Under the pieces are notes generated by a model. The model had not been told where the DNA came from and searched no databases. It was given only the letters and a program-made list of their open reading frames with translations. Positions 43,405-51,705 of a stretch of 64,000 bases of DNA are shown here, piece after piece. This DNA comes from an uncultured Oscillospiraceae bacterium (GTDB lineage Bacteria; Bacillota; Clostridia; Oscillospirales; Oscillospiraceae), in the NCBI GenBank assembly GCA_934567355.1, contig CAKTJC010000008.1, forward strand, positions 31,075 through 95,074. The letters run 5' to 3'. The translations under genes were made by a program, and so were the position numbers. Within the stretch, counting starts at the first letter, position 1. Every line of letters starts with the position of its first letter.

Positions 43405-44099
43405 GGCGTTCCCTCTTTCCTGTTTGCCCGCTGACGGATCATCAGCAGATAGATGGCGCTGCTCAGCCGGTTCATGGCGCGCAGCAGGTCAGGGCGCTGC
43501 ACCTGGCCGTAGGCATCCGTAAAGGCCGCCGCTGCCGCCAGCTCCGCCTCCCGGGCGGCGCAGCGGGCGAGATTCAGGCAGGCGATCTCCTGCCCGTCCC
43601 CGCTCTCCGGCATAAAATGGGGCTGGCCGTAGAATTCCTGGGGAAAATGACTGCGGCGGCGCAGCTCCTGCTCCGTCAGACCGCAGAGCTTCCTCTCCGG
43701 CACCGGCTCCCCCAGCACCTCGCAGCGCAGAAGGAGCCGGGTATAAGCAAGAATATCTTCAATTTCCCGGTGCAGCGGAGGCACCCGGATGCCGCAGAGG
43801 ATCAGGTGCGCCTCCAGCGTGTCCACCTTCCCCCGGAAAACGATCCGGGGGTGGGTCTTCGGTGCCAGGGTCACCCCGTCCAGATGGGTCATGTGCTCCG
43901 GCTTTTCCTCGCAGTAGCCGCCGCCCAGCAGTGGGAAGCGCTCCGGCCGCGCCGCCTCCGCCGGAAGGATCTCGATCCGCTCCCGGCTCAGGTAGTCCCG
44001 GGCGGCGCTGGTGAGGCGGTCGTCCCGCCCCAGATAGAATACCCGCCTGCCGTCCCGGCTGCGGACGTTTGCACGGGCGGCCTCCTCGCTGAAGAGCAT
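43401..44099 (-). CDS. eutT: Corrinoid adenosyltransferase EutT
   Basis: A 232-residue ATP:cobalamin adenosyltransferase which makes adenosylcobalamin for the ammonia-lyase. EKPEHMTHLDGVTLAPKTHP and RIVFRGKVDTLEAHLI are EutT signatures, and the C-terminal helix bundle ends LLRAMNRLSSAIYLLMI. It begins directly after eutM with no gap. Somewhat shorter than the enterobacterial protein. Confidence 0.9.
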   Translation of the reverse strand: MLFSEEAARANVRSRDGRRVFYLGRDDRLTSAARDYLSRERIEILPAEAARPERFPLLGGGYCEEKPEHMTHLDGVTLAPKTHPRIVFRGKVDTLEAHLILCGIRVPPLHREIEDILAYTRLLLRCEVLGEPVPERKLCGLTEQELRRRSHFPQEFYGQPHFMPESGDGQEIACLNLARCAAREAELAAAAAFTDAYGQVQRPDLLRAMNRLSSAIYLLMIRQRANRKEGTP

Positions 44100-44396
44100 T
44101 TACTGCGCTCCGGCGGTTTTGGGCTTGGGCAGAATATTGTCCACCTCCACGTGAGGGCGGGCAATGACATGGACGGAGATGAGCTCACCCACCTTTTCGG
44201 CAGCCGCCGCCCCGGCATCCGTGGCCGCCTTCACCGCGCCCACATCCCCGCGCACCATCACGGTAACCAGGCCGCCGCCCACCTGCTCCTTGCCGATGAG
44301 CTGCACATTTGCCGACTTGACCATCGCATCCGCCGCTTCAATGGCAGCGACAAGTCCCTTGGTTTCAATCATTCCCAGTGCATTCGTATCCATCAT
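44100..44396 (-). CDS. eutM: Microcompartment shell protein EutM (PduA-like)
   Basis: A 98-residue single BMC-domain shell protein forming hexameric tiles. [20 protein letters not shown], the pore region [20 protein letters not shown] and [15 protein letters not shown] are diagnostic. Two start codons in a row (44396, 44393) cannot be told apart. It follows a 300-base gap filled by a repeat, so it may need its own promoter. Confidence 0.95.
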   Translation of the reverse strand: MMDTNALGMIETKGLVAAIEAADAMVKSANVQLIGKEQVGGGLVTVMVRGDVGAVKAATDAGAAAAEKVGELISVHVIARPHVEVDNILPKPKTAGAQ

Positions 44397-44428
44397 TCAA
44401 TAGTCCTTTCACAATTTAGTTGCGTTTC

Positions 44429-44694
44429 CGTAGAGGCGGCTGCCAGCCGCCTGAAATCTTGCGCAATTGCGCTGTTCGTTGAATGGCAGAACCTGGAACA
44501 TATGCCACTCATCCAACTGCATTCATTAACCAACCGTTCGCCGCCCCTCATCAGTCAGCCTTGCTGGTCCCGAAGAGCCGTCAAGGCTGACAGCTTCCCC
44601 CCGGGGGAAGCCAAGGGGGCAGTTGCGGAAGCCGGTTCCATCCGGCGTGCCGCTCTGTTCCGTCAGCGGGCGGGCGGCTGATAGCCGCTCCTAC
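44429..44694. repeat. Composite repeat element in the eut operon
   Basis: The left end GTAGAGGCGGCTGCCAGCCGCC and right end GGCGGCTGATAGCCGCTCCTAC are inverted repeats. Inside lies a second hairpin-forming block at about 44544-44623 (TCAGCCTTGCTGG...AAGGCTGACAGCTTCCCC...GGGGGAAGCC). It has no open frame of interest and separates eutL from eutM. Confidence 0.65.
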
Positions 44695-44701
44695 AAAGCT
44701 C

Positions 44702-45328
44702 TCAATCCCGTGGGTGCTGCGCCACCTGGCGCACGCGCTGCATAAATGCGTCGCAGGCGGCTTGGCAGGCGGATTGGGTGCCGGTGAGCAGCCCGCCGCC
44801 GAAATTGGTCTCGCTGGGTGGGGCATAGAGCCTGCACAGCCGCACATCCGCCGCCTTCATCGCCTCGTCCAGGGCATACATGGCCTCCAGCGGCGGGGCG
44901 ATCAGGTAGGCCAGGGCGCTGCCGATGGGGATCCCCGCCTCCGATGCCAGGAAGGAGCCCACGCTGCTGACGGTATGCGCCAAGCATGGCACGCCGTCCA
45001 AATCCTCGAAGCCCACCCGCTGCAATTGCCCCAGCGCCGCCTCCATGGCGCTCCTGGCGTCACCCGGCGTGCGGGCAGCCAGAATGCCGATGACCTCACC
45101 GGCGTTGGGGGTGGAGGCGTTGGCGCTGCCGGCATAGAAGCTGCGGGCATAGCACACCGCCGCATCCGCCGCCTTGGTGGCGGCATCCAGGGCGATATAG
45201 GTGGCGTCGTCGCAGTCCGTGGTGAGCATGGCCAGGGACGGGCAGCCCTCCGGCGCGTCCAGCGCCCGGCACAGGGCGGGAGAGGCGTTCGCCAGATACC
45301 GCACCGCCAGCACCTTGACTGGGATCAT
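44702..45328 (-). CDS. eutL: Microcompartment shell protein EutL
   Basis: A 208-residue tandem-BMC shell protein forming trimers with gated pores. VLAVRYLANASPALCRAL, LTTDCDDATYIALDAATKAADAAVCYA and the late SETNFGGGLLTG are characteristic of EutL. Its ATG overlaps the eutC stop by four bases, as expected for the usual eutC-eutL order. Confidence 0.94.
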   Translation of the reverse strand: MIPVKVLAVRYLANASPALCRALDAPEGCPSLAMLTTDCDDATYIALDAATKAADAAVCYARSFYAGSANASTPNAGEVIGILAARTPGDARSAMEAALGQLQRVGFEDLDGVPCLAHTVSSVGSFLASEAGIPIGSALAYLIAPPLEAMYALDEAMKAADVRLCRLYAPPSETNFGGGLLTGTQSACQAACDAFMQRVRQVAQHPRD

Positions 45329-46233
45329 GCCCCCGCCTCCAGATGCAGCTGCACGCCGGATACCTTCTTTTTCAGAATGGTTTCGATCAGCCCCGCGATG
45401 TGCGCCCCGGCCTCCACGGCGGGGGTGCCCTGGGCGTGGATATTGCTCACCACCGTGCGGCTGGATTCCAGCACGCCGGTGCGGGGCTGATAGGTCAGGT
45501 AGGCGGACATGCTCTTATCCGTCACCAGCCCCGGACGCTCGCCCACCAGGACGCACACCAGCTCACAGCCGGTGATGTCGCCCACCGCGTCCCCCGCGCC
45601 CACCCGGCAGTAGCGGACGAAGACGGGGGCGTCCGTTTCGATGCCCCGCAGCTTCAGGCCGTCCCGGATGGCGGCGGCGCAGTCCATGGCGTTGGCGATA
45701 ATGGCTGCCGAGGAAAGCCCGTCGCCGATGACGATCTGCACCCGGGGGTGCCCCGGCACGGCGGCGCGGAGCTTGGCGGCGTTCTCCTCGTCAAAGCTGC
45801 GCCCCAGGTCGGGTCTGGTCAGGTATTCATCCTTGCTGCGGCAGCGAGTCCTGACCTCCGCCATGCCGTGGTTCTTCGCAAAATCCTCCGGCACCTGGGC
45901 AAACACCGTATCCTGCGCCGCCGCGTGATCCGCCCGGAAGCGGAGCATGGTCAGCGTCCTGTAGCGCGCTCCGGCCTTGCCGCAGCCCAGCCGCGCAGGG
46001 GTTTTCTCCTTCAGGAGCCGGTACTCCCGCTCCTTTTCCGGCTGCTCCACCAGATAGAGTCTGCGCAGATCCAGCGCGGTGATGTCCGGCACAAAATCCC
46101 CGTCCCGAAAGTCCGAAGGCTCTTTCTCGGGCTGGGATTGGGTCGGGCGGTAATCCGCCGCCTTGACCTCCGGCTCGTGCCCCATCTGATTGAGTAGCTC
46201 CGCCACCATGGCGGTCAATTCCTGCTTGTTCAT
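45325..46233 (-). CDS. eutC: Ethanolamine ammonia-lyase, small subunit
   Basis: A 302-residue small subunit that helps bind adenosylcobalamin. ARLGCGKAGARYRTLTMLRF, ADHAAAQDTVF, YLTRPDLGR and VIGDGLSSAAI are EutC hallmarks. The first 40 residues are a helix followed by a flexible linker, the usual targeting peptide for the microcompartment. Start ATG 46233 (MNKQEL) has GGAGGG 5 bases upstream; a start at 46248 is less likely. Confidence 0.95.
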   Translation of the reverse strand: MNKQELTAMVAELLNQMGHEPEVKAADYRPTQSQPEKEPSDFRDGDFVPDITALDLRRLYLVEQPEKEREYRLLKEKTPARLGCGKAGARYRTLTMLRFRADHAAAQDTVFAQVPEDFAKNHGMAEVRTRCRSKDEYLTRPDLGRSFDEENAAKLRAAVPGHPRVQIVIGDGLSSAAIIANAMDCAAAIRDGLKLRGIETDAPVFVRYCRVGAGDAVGDITGCELVCVLVGERPGLVTDKSMSAYLTYQPRTGVLESSRTVVSNIHAQGTPAVEAGAHIAGLIETILKKKVSGVQLHLEAGA

Positions 46234-46251
46234 GGTTCCCTCCCTCACGGT

Positions 46252-47583
46252 TTATGTCTTTTGCAGTACCAGGGTCTTCACCACCACCGGGAAGGCGCAG
46301 CCCATGGGTGCGCCCACATCCAGATAGTCCCCCGGGTGCACCCGGATGCGGTCAAGACAGAGGATCTCCGCCTCCCGCCCCAGGCGCAGTGCCAGCAGCT
46401 GCCCCAGTGCCTTTGCCATATCCTGCTCCAGGCACAGATAGATCGGCTGCGGCAGCGCCGCAAGCGACGCGGCAAGGCTGCACAGCTGCTCATAGGTGGG
46501 GCTCTGCAGCCCCGGCAGCGCCAGGAAAACCGCCCCCTCGTGCTGCCTGCGCTGATGCTGCTCCAGGATCACCGGGATGTTTTTCAGCGGCAGCCGTACG
46601 TTCTGGCAAAACACCGTGCTGCCGGAAAGCTGGGTGCTGTGGCAGCCCGCGCCGATGACGGTGGCGCGGATGGTCTGGCTGCCCAGCATATATTTCCCGG
46701 CGCACAGGGCGCTGTGCCGGATGGCCTGCCCCAGCAGGGGGCCGATGTCGCCGAACTGCTGCCAGGGAAGCTCCCTTTGGATGCAGTCCGCCACCCCGCC
46801 GGAAAAGGACAGGGTGATCTTCTCCCCCGGCGCAGTCAGCGGCAGGCTTCCCTCCGCTTCCCGGGTGGTCAGCCGCTCCAGCAGGCCGTCGTCGGGGCGC
46901 AGGGACGCCGCCATTTCCAGCGCCTCCGCCAGGCGGCGGGCAAGCTGCGCGGCATCGTCCTTTTGAAGTCTTTCCCCCACTTTTCCGTGGAAAATCCCCT
47001 GTAAGACCGGGGAAAGATAGGTGATGACTCCGTCCCGGGTCTTAAGCAGTCTGCCGCCCACGTTCAGGCAGCCGGTGGCAGCGATCTCCCCCCGGCGGAT
47101 CAGCGCCAGATTGCTGGTGCCTCCGCCGATGTCCATGTGCAGCACCGTGCAGCCGGTTTTGGCGCTGTAATCCACCGCGCCCGCGCCCTTGGCCGCCAGG
47201 ACGCTTTCCAGATCCGGCCCTGCCGCCGCCACCACGAAATTGCCCGCCAGATCGGCCAGCGCCTCCATCACGGCGGCGGCGTTCTCCGTCCGGCTGCTCT
47301 CGCCGGTGACGATCACCGCACCGGTATCCACATCCTCGCGGGAAATCCCGGCGCTCCGGTACTCCTGCTCCACAAGCCGCCGCAGGGCGGCGGCATCCAT
47401 CCGGTTGCCCTCCAGCAGCGGGGTGAAATACACCGGGCTCTGGTACAGGAGCTCCCGCTGCCGGATCTCCATCTCCGGCACGGCGAAGGCGCCCGCACGG
47501 TTGTGCACCGTCAGGCGGGACACCACCATCTGAGTCGATGTGGTGCCCACATCCAGGCCGACGCTCAGAAGGGTATCATCCAC
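46252..47583 (-). CDS. eutA: Ethanolamine ammonia-lyase reactivating factor EutA
   Basis: A 443-residue actin/Hsp70-fold ATPase that exchanges inactive cobalamin from the ammonia-lyase. LLSVGLDVGTTSTQMVVSRL is the phosphate-1 loop, VLHMDIGGGTSNLALI the phosphate-2 loop. It overlaps the alcohol dehydrogenase gene by eight bases and precedes eutC by 18. Confidence 0.94.
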   Translation of the reverse strand: MDDTLLSVGLDVGTTSTQMVVSRLTVHNRAGAFAVPEMEIRQRELLYQSPVYFTPLLEGNRMDAAALRRLVEQEYRSAGISREDVDTGAVIVTGESSRTENAAAVMEALADLAGNFVVAAAGPDLESVLAAKGAGAVDYSAKTGCTVLHMDIGGGTSNLALIRRGEIAATGCLNVGGRLLKTRDGVITYLSPVLQGIFHGKVGERLQKDDAAQLARRLAEALEMAASLRPDDGLLERLTTREAEGSLPLTAPGEKITLSFSGGVADCIQRELPWQQFGDIGPLLGQAIRHSALCAGKYMLGSQTIRATVIGAGCHSTQLSGSTVFCQNVRLPLKNIPVILEQHQRRQHEGAVFLALPGLQSPTYEQLCSLAASLAALPQPIYLCLEQDMAKALGQLLALRLGREAEILCLDRIRVHPGDYLDVGAPMGCAFPVVVKTLVLQKT

Positions 47584-48658
47584 GCCTGCCCGCCTCCTCC
47601 AGGATCCGCCGGATCATGAATTCCTCCACGGGAATGGGGTTCGTTGCGATGCAGGGATCCTCCAGCACCGCTTCGACGATGCGGGGGAAATGCTCCCGGA
47701 TCTTTTCGGGCGGGATCCCCGCCTGGCTCAGGCTCTCCGGCAGCCCCAGCTCCCGGCGCAGACGCAGCAGTCCGTTTTTCAGATTGCGCACCGCCACCGC
47801 ATCGGCGCTGCCCGCCATGCCCGCCAACCGCGCCAGCTCCGCGTAGCGGTGCAGCGCCGCATTGGAATTGCAGGCGATCACCGCCGGCAGCAGCACTGCG
47901 TTCAGCCTGCCGTGGGGCACATGGAACAGGCCGCCCAGGCTGTGGGAGATGGCATGGCACACCCCAAGCCCCGCATGGGAGAAGGCGATGCCCGCCATGG
48001 TGGAGGCCAGATGCATCCGCAGCCGCACCTCCCTGCGCCCCGCGTAGGAGGCGGGGAGCACCGCATAGGCAATGCGGAAGCTCTCCCGGGCGTACATGTC
48101 CGAAAATGCGCTGCTCCTTGTGGCGGCGTAGGCCTCCAGCGCATGGGTCAGCACATCAAAGCCGGAATCCGCGATCAGCCCCGGCGGCAGCGCCTCCAGC
48201 AGGTCGCTGTCCAGAATGGCGGCATCCGGGCGGAGCTTTTTGTCCACCAGCGGATGCTTTGCCCTGCCATGGGTCAGGATCGCAAAATCCGTGACCTCCG
48301 AGCCGGAGCCGGAGGTGGTGGGAATGGCCACCAGCGGGAAATCCCCCTGGGCGAAATAGGCCATGGCCTTGGCGCAGTCCATGGCGCTGCCGCCTCCCAG
48401 TGCAGCCAGCAGATCCGGCCGGAACTGCTTTAATTTCGCCGTCCCCTCCGCCGCCAGCGCCACCGTGGGGTCGGGCTGCACGGCATCAAAATAGGCGATC
48501 TGCTCCGCGCCCGAGAGCTTTGCGATCCGCTCCGCCGTGCCGTTTTTCATGAAGTAGGGATCCGTCACCAGCATCAGCCGCTTCGCGCCGAAATCCGCCA
48601 GCGCGGCGACGGCTCCCGCCCCCGCATAGATCTTTGTCGCTAAGGAGAATTCCTCCAT
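47576..48658 (-). CDS. eutG: Iron-type alcohol dehydrogenase, EutG-like
   Basis: A 360-residue group III (iron) alcohol dehydrogenase reducing acetaldehyde to ethanol and recycling NAD in the ethanolamine microcompartment. The nucleotide/substrate block ALGGGSAMDCAKAM, PTTSGSGSEVT and the metal-binding histidines around FSHAGLGVCHAISHSLGGLFHVPHG are visible. Start ATG 48658 (MEEFSL) has a GGTGG site; a frame to 48757 runs across the divergent promoter. It is the first gene of the eut operon. No clear promoter could be picked out ahead of it. Confidence 0.9.
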   Translation of the reverse strand: MEEFSLATKIYAGAGAVAALADFGAKRLMLVTDPYFMKNGTAERIAKLSGAEQIAYFDAVQPDPTVALAAEGTAKLKQFRPDLLAALGGGSAMDCAKAMAYFAQGDFPLVAIPTTSGSGSEVTDFAILTHGRAKHPLVDKKLRPDAAILDSDLLEALPPGLIADSGFDVLTHALEAYAATRSSAFSDMYARESFRIAYAVLPASYAGRREVRLRMHLASTMAGIAFSHAGLGVCHAISHSLGGLFHVPHGRLNAVLLPAVIACNSNAALHRYAELARLAGMAGSADAVAVRNLKNGLLRLRRELGLPESLSQAGIPPEKIREHFPRIVEAVLEDPCIATNPIPVEEFMIRRILEEAGRRG

Positions 48659-48740
48659 TTGTCCACCCGCCTTTTCAGCAGTAGTATGTCCCGGGTTTGC
48701 AAAAAAATGTGACGGGGACAAATTTTTTCCTGATTTTAAG

Positions 48741-48769
48741 TTGGAATTCCAGAACAAATGTGTTATGAT
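48741..48769 (+). promoter_or_regulatory. Promoter of the ruv operon
   Basis: TTGGAA (48741-48746), 17 bases, TATGAT (48764-48769), 20 bases before the first start codon. Confidence 0.7.
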
Positions 48770-48789
48770 AGGCGGTGAGGTGAATTTTT

Positions 48790-48927
48790 GTGGAAGAGAA
48801 CGAAGAAAAGCAGGAGGGCTATGTGCCCCGCCCCGCCTGGCAGGTCTGGGCAGCCAGGATCGGCGTGGTGCTCTTCATTGCGCTGGTGATCTATCAGTAC
48901 ATCCGCATCGCGCGGGGGCAGCTGTGA
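48790..48927 (+). CDS. 45-residue single-span membrane peptide upstream of ruvC
   Basis: A short frame with GTG start 48790 and an AGGTGA site 8 bases upstream. The product has an acidic N-terminus (VEENEEKQEGYVPRPAW), one hydrophobic helix of about 20 residues and a basic end (YIRIARGQL). Its TGA overlaps the GTG of ruvC (GTGA at 48924-48927), so ruvC translation is coupled to it. It was too short for routine gene calling. Function unknown. Confidence 0.7.
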   Translation: MEENEEKQEGYVPRPAWQVWAARIGVVLFIALVIYQYIRIARGQL

Positions 48928-49421
48928 AGATCCTCGGCATTGACCCCGGCTACGGCATCACCGGCTTCGGCCTGCTGCATGCCGAGCGGAGCAGCTGCCG
49001 GCTGCTGCGCTGCGGCGCGATCACCACGCCGCCGAACACGGATTTTTATTGGCGGCTCAGCGTCATCTATAATGATATGGTGCAGCTGCTTACCATGGAA
49101 AAGCCGGACGCGGTGGCCATCGAGGAGCTGTTCTTCGGCCACAACGTGACCACCGGCATCAATGTCGCCCAGGCGCGGGGGGTCATTCTGCTGGCCGTGC
49201 AGCAGGCAGGGATCCCTATCTTTGAATATAAGCCCATGCAGGTCAAGCAGGCCGTGGTAGGCTACGGCAATGCCAGCAAGCACCAGGTGATGGATATGAC
49301 CAAGCGCATCCTGCACCTGGAGGCGGTTCCCAAGCCCGACGACGCCGCCGACGCGGTGGCCATCGCCCTGTGCCACGCCCGCAGCAGCACCAGCCTGCTT
49401 GCCATGCACCAGAGAGGATAA
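48924..49421 (+). CDS. ruvC: Holliday-junction resolvase RuvC
   Basis: A 165-residue endonuclease cutting Holliday junctions during recombination. LGIDPGYGITGFG with the first catalytic Asp, then AIEELFFGHNVTTGINVAQARG with the Glu, and PDDAADAVAIALCHA with the last acidic pair. Start is GTG 48924, overlapping the upstream peptide gene. It is followed by ruvA and ruvB, the classical resolvasome. Confidence 0.96.
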   Translation: MKILGIDPGYGITGFGLLHAERSSCRLLRCGAITTPPNTDFYWRLSVIYNDMVQLLTMEKPDAVAIEELFFGHNVTTGINVAQARGVILLAVQQAGIPIFEYKPMQVKQAVVGYGNASKHQVMDMTKRILHLEAVPKPDDAADAVAIALCHARSSTSLLAMHQRG

Positions 49422-49426
49422 CGAAT

Positions 49427-50026
49427 ATGATCTACTATGTTTCCGGCAATGTCGCCATCCTGGAGCCGGGGCTCGCCGTCATCGACTGCGGCGGCGTAGG
49501 CTACGGCTGTCGCATCAGCGGCTATGCCGCCGCGCAGCTGAAGCTGAACACCAAGGCGCGGCTGTTCGTCACCGAATCCATCCGGGAGGATGCCTACGAC
49601 CTGTACGGTTTTATCTCCAAGGAGGAGCAGCGCTGCTTTGAGCTGCTGACGGGCATCAACGGCGTGGGGCCGAAGGCGGCGCTTTCCATTCTGTCCGCAG
49701 GCGGCCCTCAGAATTTCACCCTGGCCGTCATGACCGGGGACGAAAAAATGCTCACCGCCGCGCAGGGCGTGGGCAAGAAGATCGCCCAGAGAATTATTCT
49801 GGAGCTCAAGGACAAGCTGGGCAGCTCCGCCATGGAATTGGATCTTTCCGCCGGCGCTCCCGCCGTCGCCCCCCAGGGCAGCGGCAACCTGTCCATCGCC
49901 ACGGCGGCGCTGCAGGAGCTGGGCTATTCCCCGGCGGAGATCGGCCTGGCACTCAAGGGTGCCGACCCCAACGCCTCCACCGAAGAGCTCGTCCGCCACG
50001 CCCTGCGCGCAATGGTGATGAAATGA
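49427..50026 (+). CDS. ruvA: Holliday-junction DNA helicase subunit RuvA
   Basis: A 199-residue tetrameric junction-binding protein. MIYYVSGNVAILEPGLAVID, the helix-hairpin-helix segments ITGINGVGPKAALSILS and AQGVGKKIAQRIILELKDK and a C-terminal RuvB-contact domain are present. It lies 5 bases after ruvC with AGAGGA upstream. Confidence 0.97.
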   Translation: MIYYVSGNVAILEPGLAVIDCGGVGYGCRISGYAAAQLKLNTKARLFVTESIREDAYDLYGFISKEEQRCFELLTGINGVGPKAALSILSAGGPQNFTLAVMTGDEKMLTAAQGVGKKIAQRIILELKDKLGSSAMELDLSAGAPAVAPQGSGNLSIATAALQELGYSPAEIGLALKGADPNASTEELVRHALRAMVMK

Positions 50027-50064
50027 CCCAAAAAGCAAAGACCATCCAATATTGAGGTAACACC

Positions 50065-51102
50065 ATGAGTCTGGAATTTTCAGAGGGGCTGGAAACGCCC
50101 ATTATCACGCCTACCTTTGTGCCCCAGGATGCGGCGGAGGTCGGCCTGCGCCCCAAGCTGCTGGCGGACTACACCGGGCAGGAAAAGGCGAAGGGGAATC
50201 TCTCCATCTATATTGAGGCAGCGCGGCAGCGCGGAGAATGCCTCGACCACACCCTGCTCTATGGCCCTCCCGGCCTGGGCAAGACCACCCTGGCGGGCGT
50301 CATTGCCAATGAGATGGGGGTAAACATCCGCATTACCTCCGGCCCCGCCATTGAAAAGCCCGGCGACCTGGCGGCGCTGCTGACGAACCTCAACCCGGGG
50401 GACATTCTGTTCATTGACGAGATCCACCGCTTAAACCGGGTGGTGGAGGAAATTCTCTACCCCGCCATGGAGGATTTTGCCATTGATATTATCGTGGGCA
50501 AGGGTCCCAGCGCCAATTCCATCCGGCTGGATCTGCCCAAATTCACATTGGTGGGTGCCACCACCCGCGCCGGGCAGCTCTCCGCACCCCTGCGCGACCG
50601 CTTCGGCGTATCGCTGCGGCTGGAGCTGTACAAGCCGGAGGAGCTGGCGCGGATCGTCACCCGCTCCGCCACCATCCTGGGCATGCAGATCGATCCCCGG
50701 GGCGCCATGGAAATTGCCTCCCGCAGCCGGGGAACGCCGCGAATCGCCAACCGCTTCCTGCGCCGGGTGCGGGATTTTGCCCAGATCATGGGCGACGGCA
50801 CCATTACGAAGGAGGCTGCCGACACAGCGCTGCGCCGCCTGGAGGTGGACGAGTTGGGGCTGGACGCCATCGACCGCCGGATGCTCACCGCCATCATCCG
50901 CAACTACGGCGGCGGCCCCGTAGGTCTGGAGACGCTGGCCGCTACCATCGGTGAGGAAGCCGTGACGCTGGAGGATGTGTATGAGCCCTACCTGATGCAG
51001 CTGGGCTTCCTGACCCGCACCCCCCGGGGGCGCTGCGTGACCCAGCTGGCCTATGACCACCTGCACATCCCCTACGAGGGGCAGACCCAGTTTAGCCTTT
51101 GA
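50065..51102 (+). CDS. ruvB: Holliday-junction DNA helicase ATPase RuvB
   Basis: A 345-residue AAA+ motor that drives branch migration with Ruv[19 protein letters not shown], Walker [12 protein letters not shown], Walker [10 protein letters not shown], and the C-terminal winged helix ending [19 protein letters not shown]. Normal family length. Last gene of the ruv operon. Confidence 0.98.
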   Translation: MSLEFSEGLETPIITPTFVPQDAAEVGLRPKLLADYTGQEKAKGNLSIYIEAARQRGECLDHTLLYGPPGLGKTTLAGVIANEMGVNIRITSGPAIEKPGDLAALLTNLNPGDILFIDEIHRLNRVVEEILYPAMEDFAIDIIVGKGPSANSIRLDLPKFTLVGATTRAGQLSAPLRDRFGVSLRLELYKPEELARIVTRSATILGMQIDPRGAMEIASRSRGTPRIANRFLRRVRDFAQIMGDGTITKEAADTALRRLEVDELGLDAIDRRMLTAIIRNYGGGPVGLETLAATIGEEAVTLEDVYEPYLMQLGFLTRTPRGRCVTQLAYDHLHIPYEGQTQFSL

Positions 51103-51188
51103 CGAACGTCTTTATGAAATGCACACTTGTCCGCGGTTGGCATAGTGCATAAATGGAATAAAATTTCAAAGAAAATTTTCATAAAGGA

Positions 51189-51217
51189 TTGACAACCCCC
51201 GCACAAGTGTGTATAAT
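51189..51217 (+). promoter_or_regulatory. Perfect consensus promoter of the zinc-ribbon gene
   Basis: TTGACA (51189-51194), exactly 17 bases, TATAAT (51212-51217): both boxes match the sigma-A consensus completely. A leader of about 95 bases follows. Confidence 0.9.
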
Positions 51218-51320
51218 CTCAAACAGTGGCCGCAGATGGCCACAGAAATCCAGACCCTGCGTATTCAACCATTCCGGTAGACTTTCACGGGGCAAATATA
51301 ACGGAGAGAGGTATTTCCAA

Positions 51321-51599
51321 ATGTACGAAGATAAGACTTTGAAGTGCAAAGATTGCGGTCAGGAGTTTGTTTTCACCGCCGGTGAGCAGGCTTTCTACGC
51401 TGAGCGCGGCTTCCAGAACGAGCCCCAGCGCTGCAAGGCATGCCGTGATGCCCGCAAGAACAGCACCCGTGGCCCCCGTGAGTTCTTCACCGCTACCTGC
51501 GCACGCTGCGGCGGCGAGGCAAAGGTTCCCTTCGAGCCCAAGTCCGACCGTCCTGTGTACTGCAGCGAGTGCTTCGCTCAGATGCGTGCCAACGGCTGA
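51321..51599 (+). CDS. Small zinc-ribbon protein
   Basis: A 92-residue protein with two zinc-binding ribbons: CKDCGQEF paired with CKAC in the first half, and CARCGGEAKVPF paired with CSEC near the end. The layout matches the family of probable zinc-ribbon proteins common in Clostridia. GGAGAGAGG lies about 10 bases upstream. A perfect promoter, a 95-base leader and its own terminator suggest a highly expressed single gene. The role is unknown; nucleic-acid binding or a stress role is plausible. Confidence 0.85.
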   Translation: MYEDKTLKCKDCGQEFVFTAGEQAFYAERGFQNEPQRCKACRDARKNSTRGPREFFTATCARCGGEAKVPFEPKSDRPVYCSECFAQMRANG

Positions 51600-51618
51600 T
51601 TGATCATCTGAAAATCGC

Positions 51619-51662
51619 CATCCGGGCAATCTCCGAAAAGAGATTGCCCGGATGTGTTTTTA
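51619..51662 (+). terminator. Rho-independent terminator of the zinc-ribbon gene
   Basis: CATCCGGGCAATCTC pairs perfectly with GAGATTGCCCGGATG and is followed by TGTTTTTA. Confidence 0.9.
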
Positions 51663-51666
51663 TGGC

Positions 51667-51700
51667 AAAAAGTCATCCCGGACACGCTGTGTCCGGGATG
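51667..51700 (-). terminator. Rho-independent terminator of the PAP2 operon
   Basis: CATCCCGGACAC pairs with GTGTCCGGGATG around a three-base loop; on the minus strand ACTTTTTG follows. It lies 6 bases beyond the phosphatase stop. Confidence 0.85.
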
Positions 51701-51705
51701 AAATG

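Noticed and set aside
44397..44701. ANTAR-type antitermination hairpins for EutV upstream of eutM
   Set aside because: The stems here are long inverted repeats with the ends of a mobile repeat family; the paired short hairpins with the conserved hexaloop could not be recognised.
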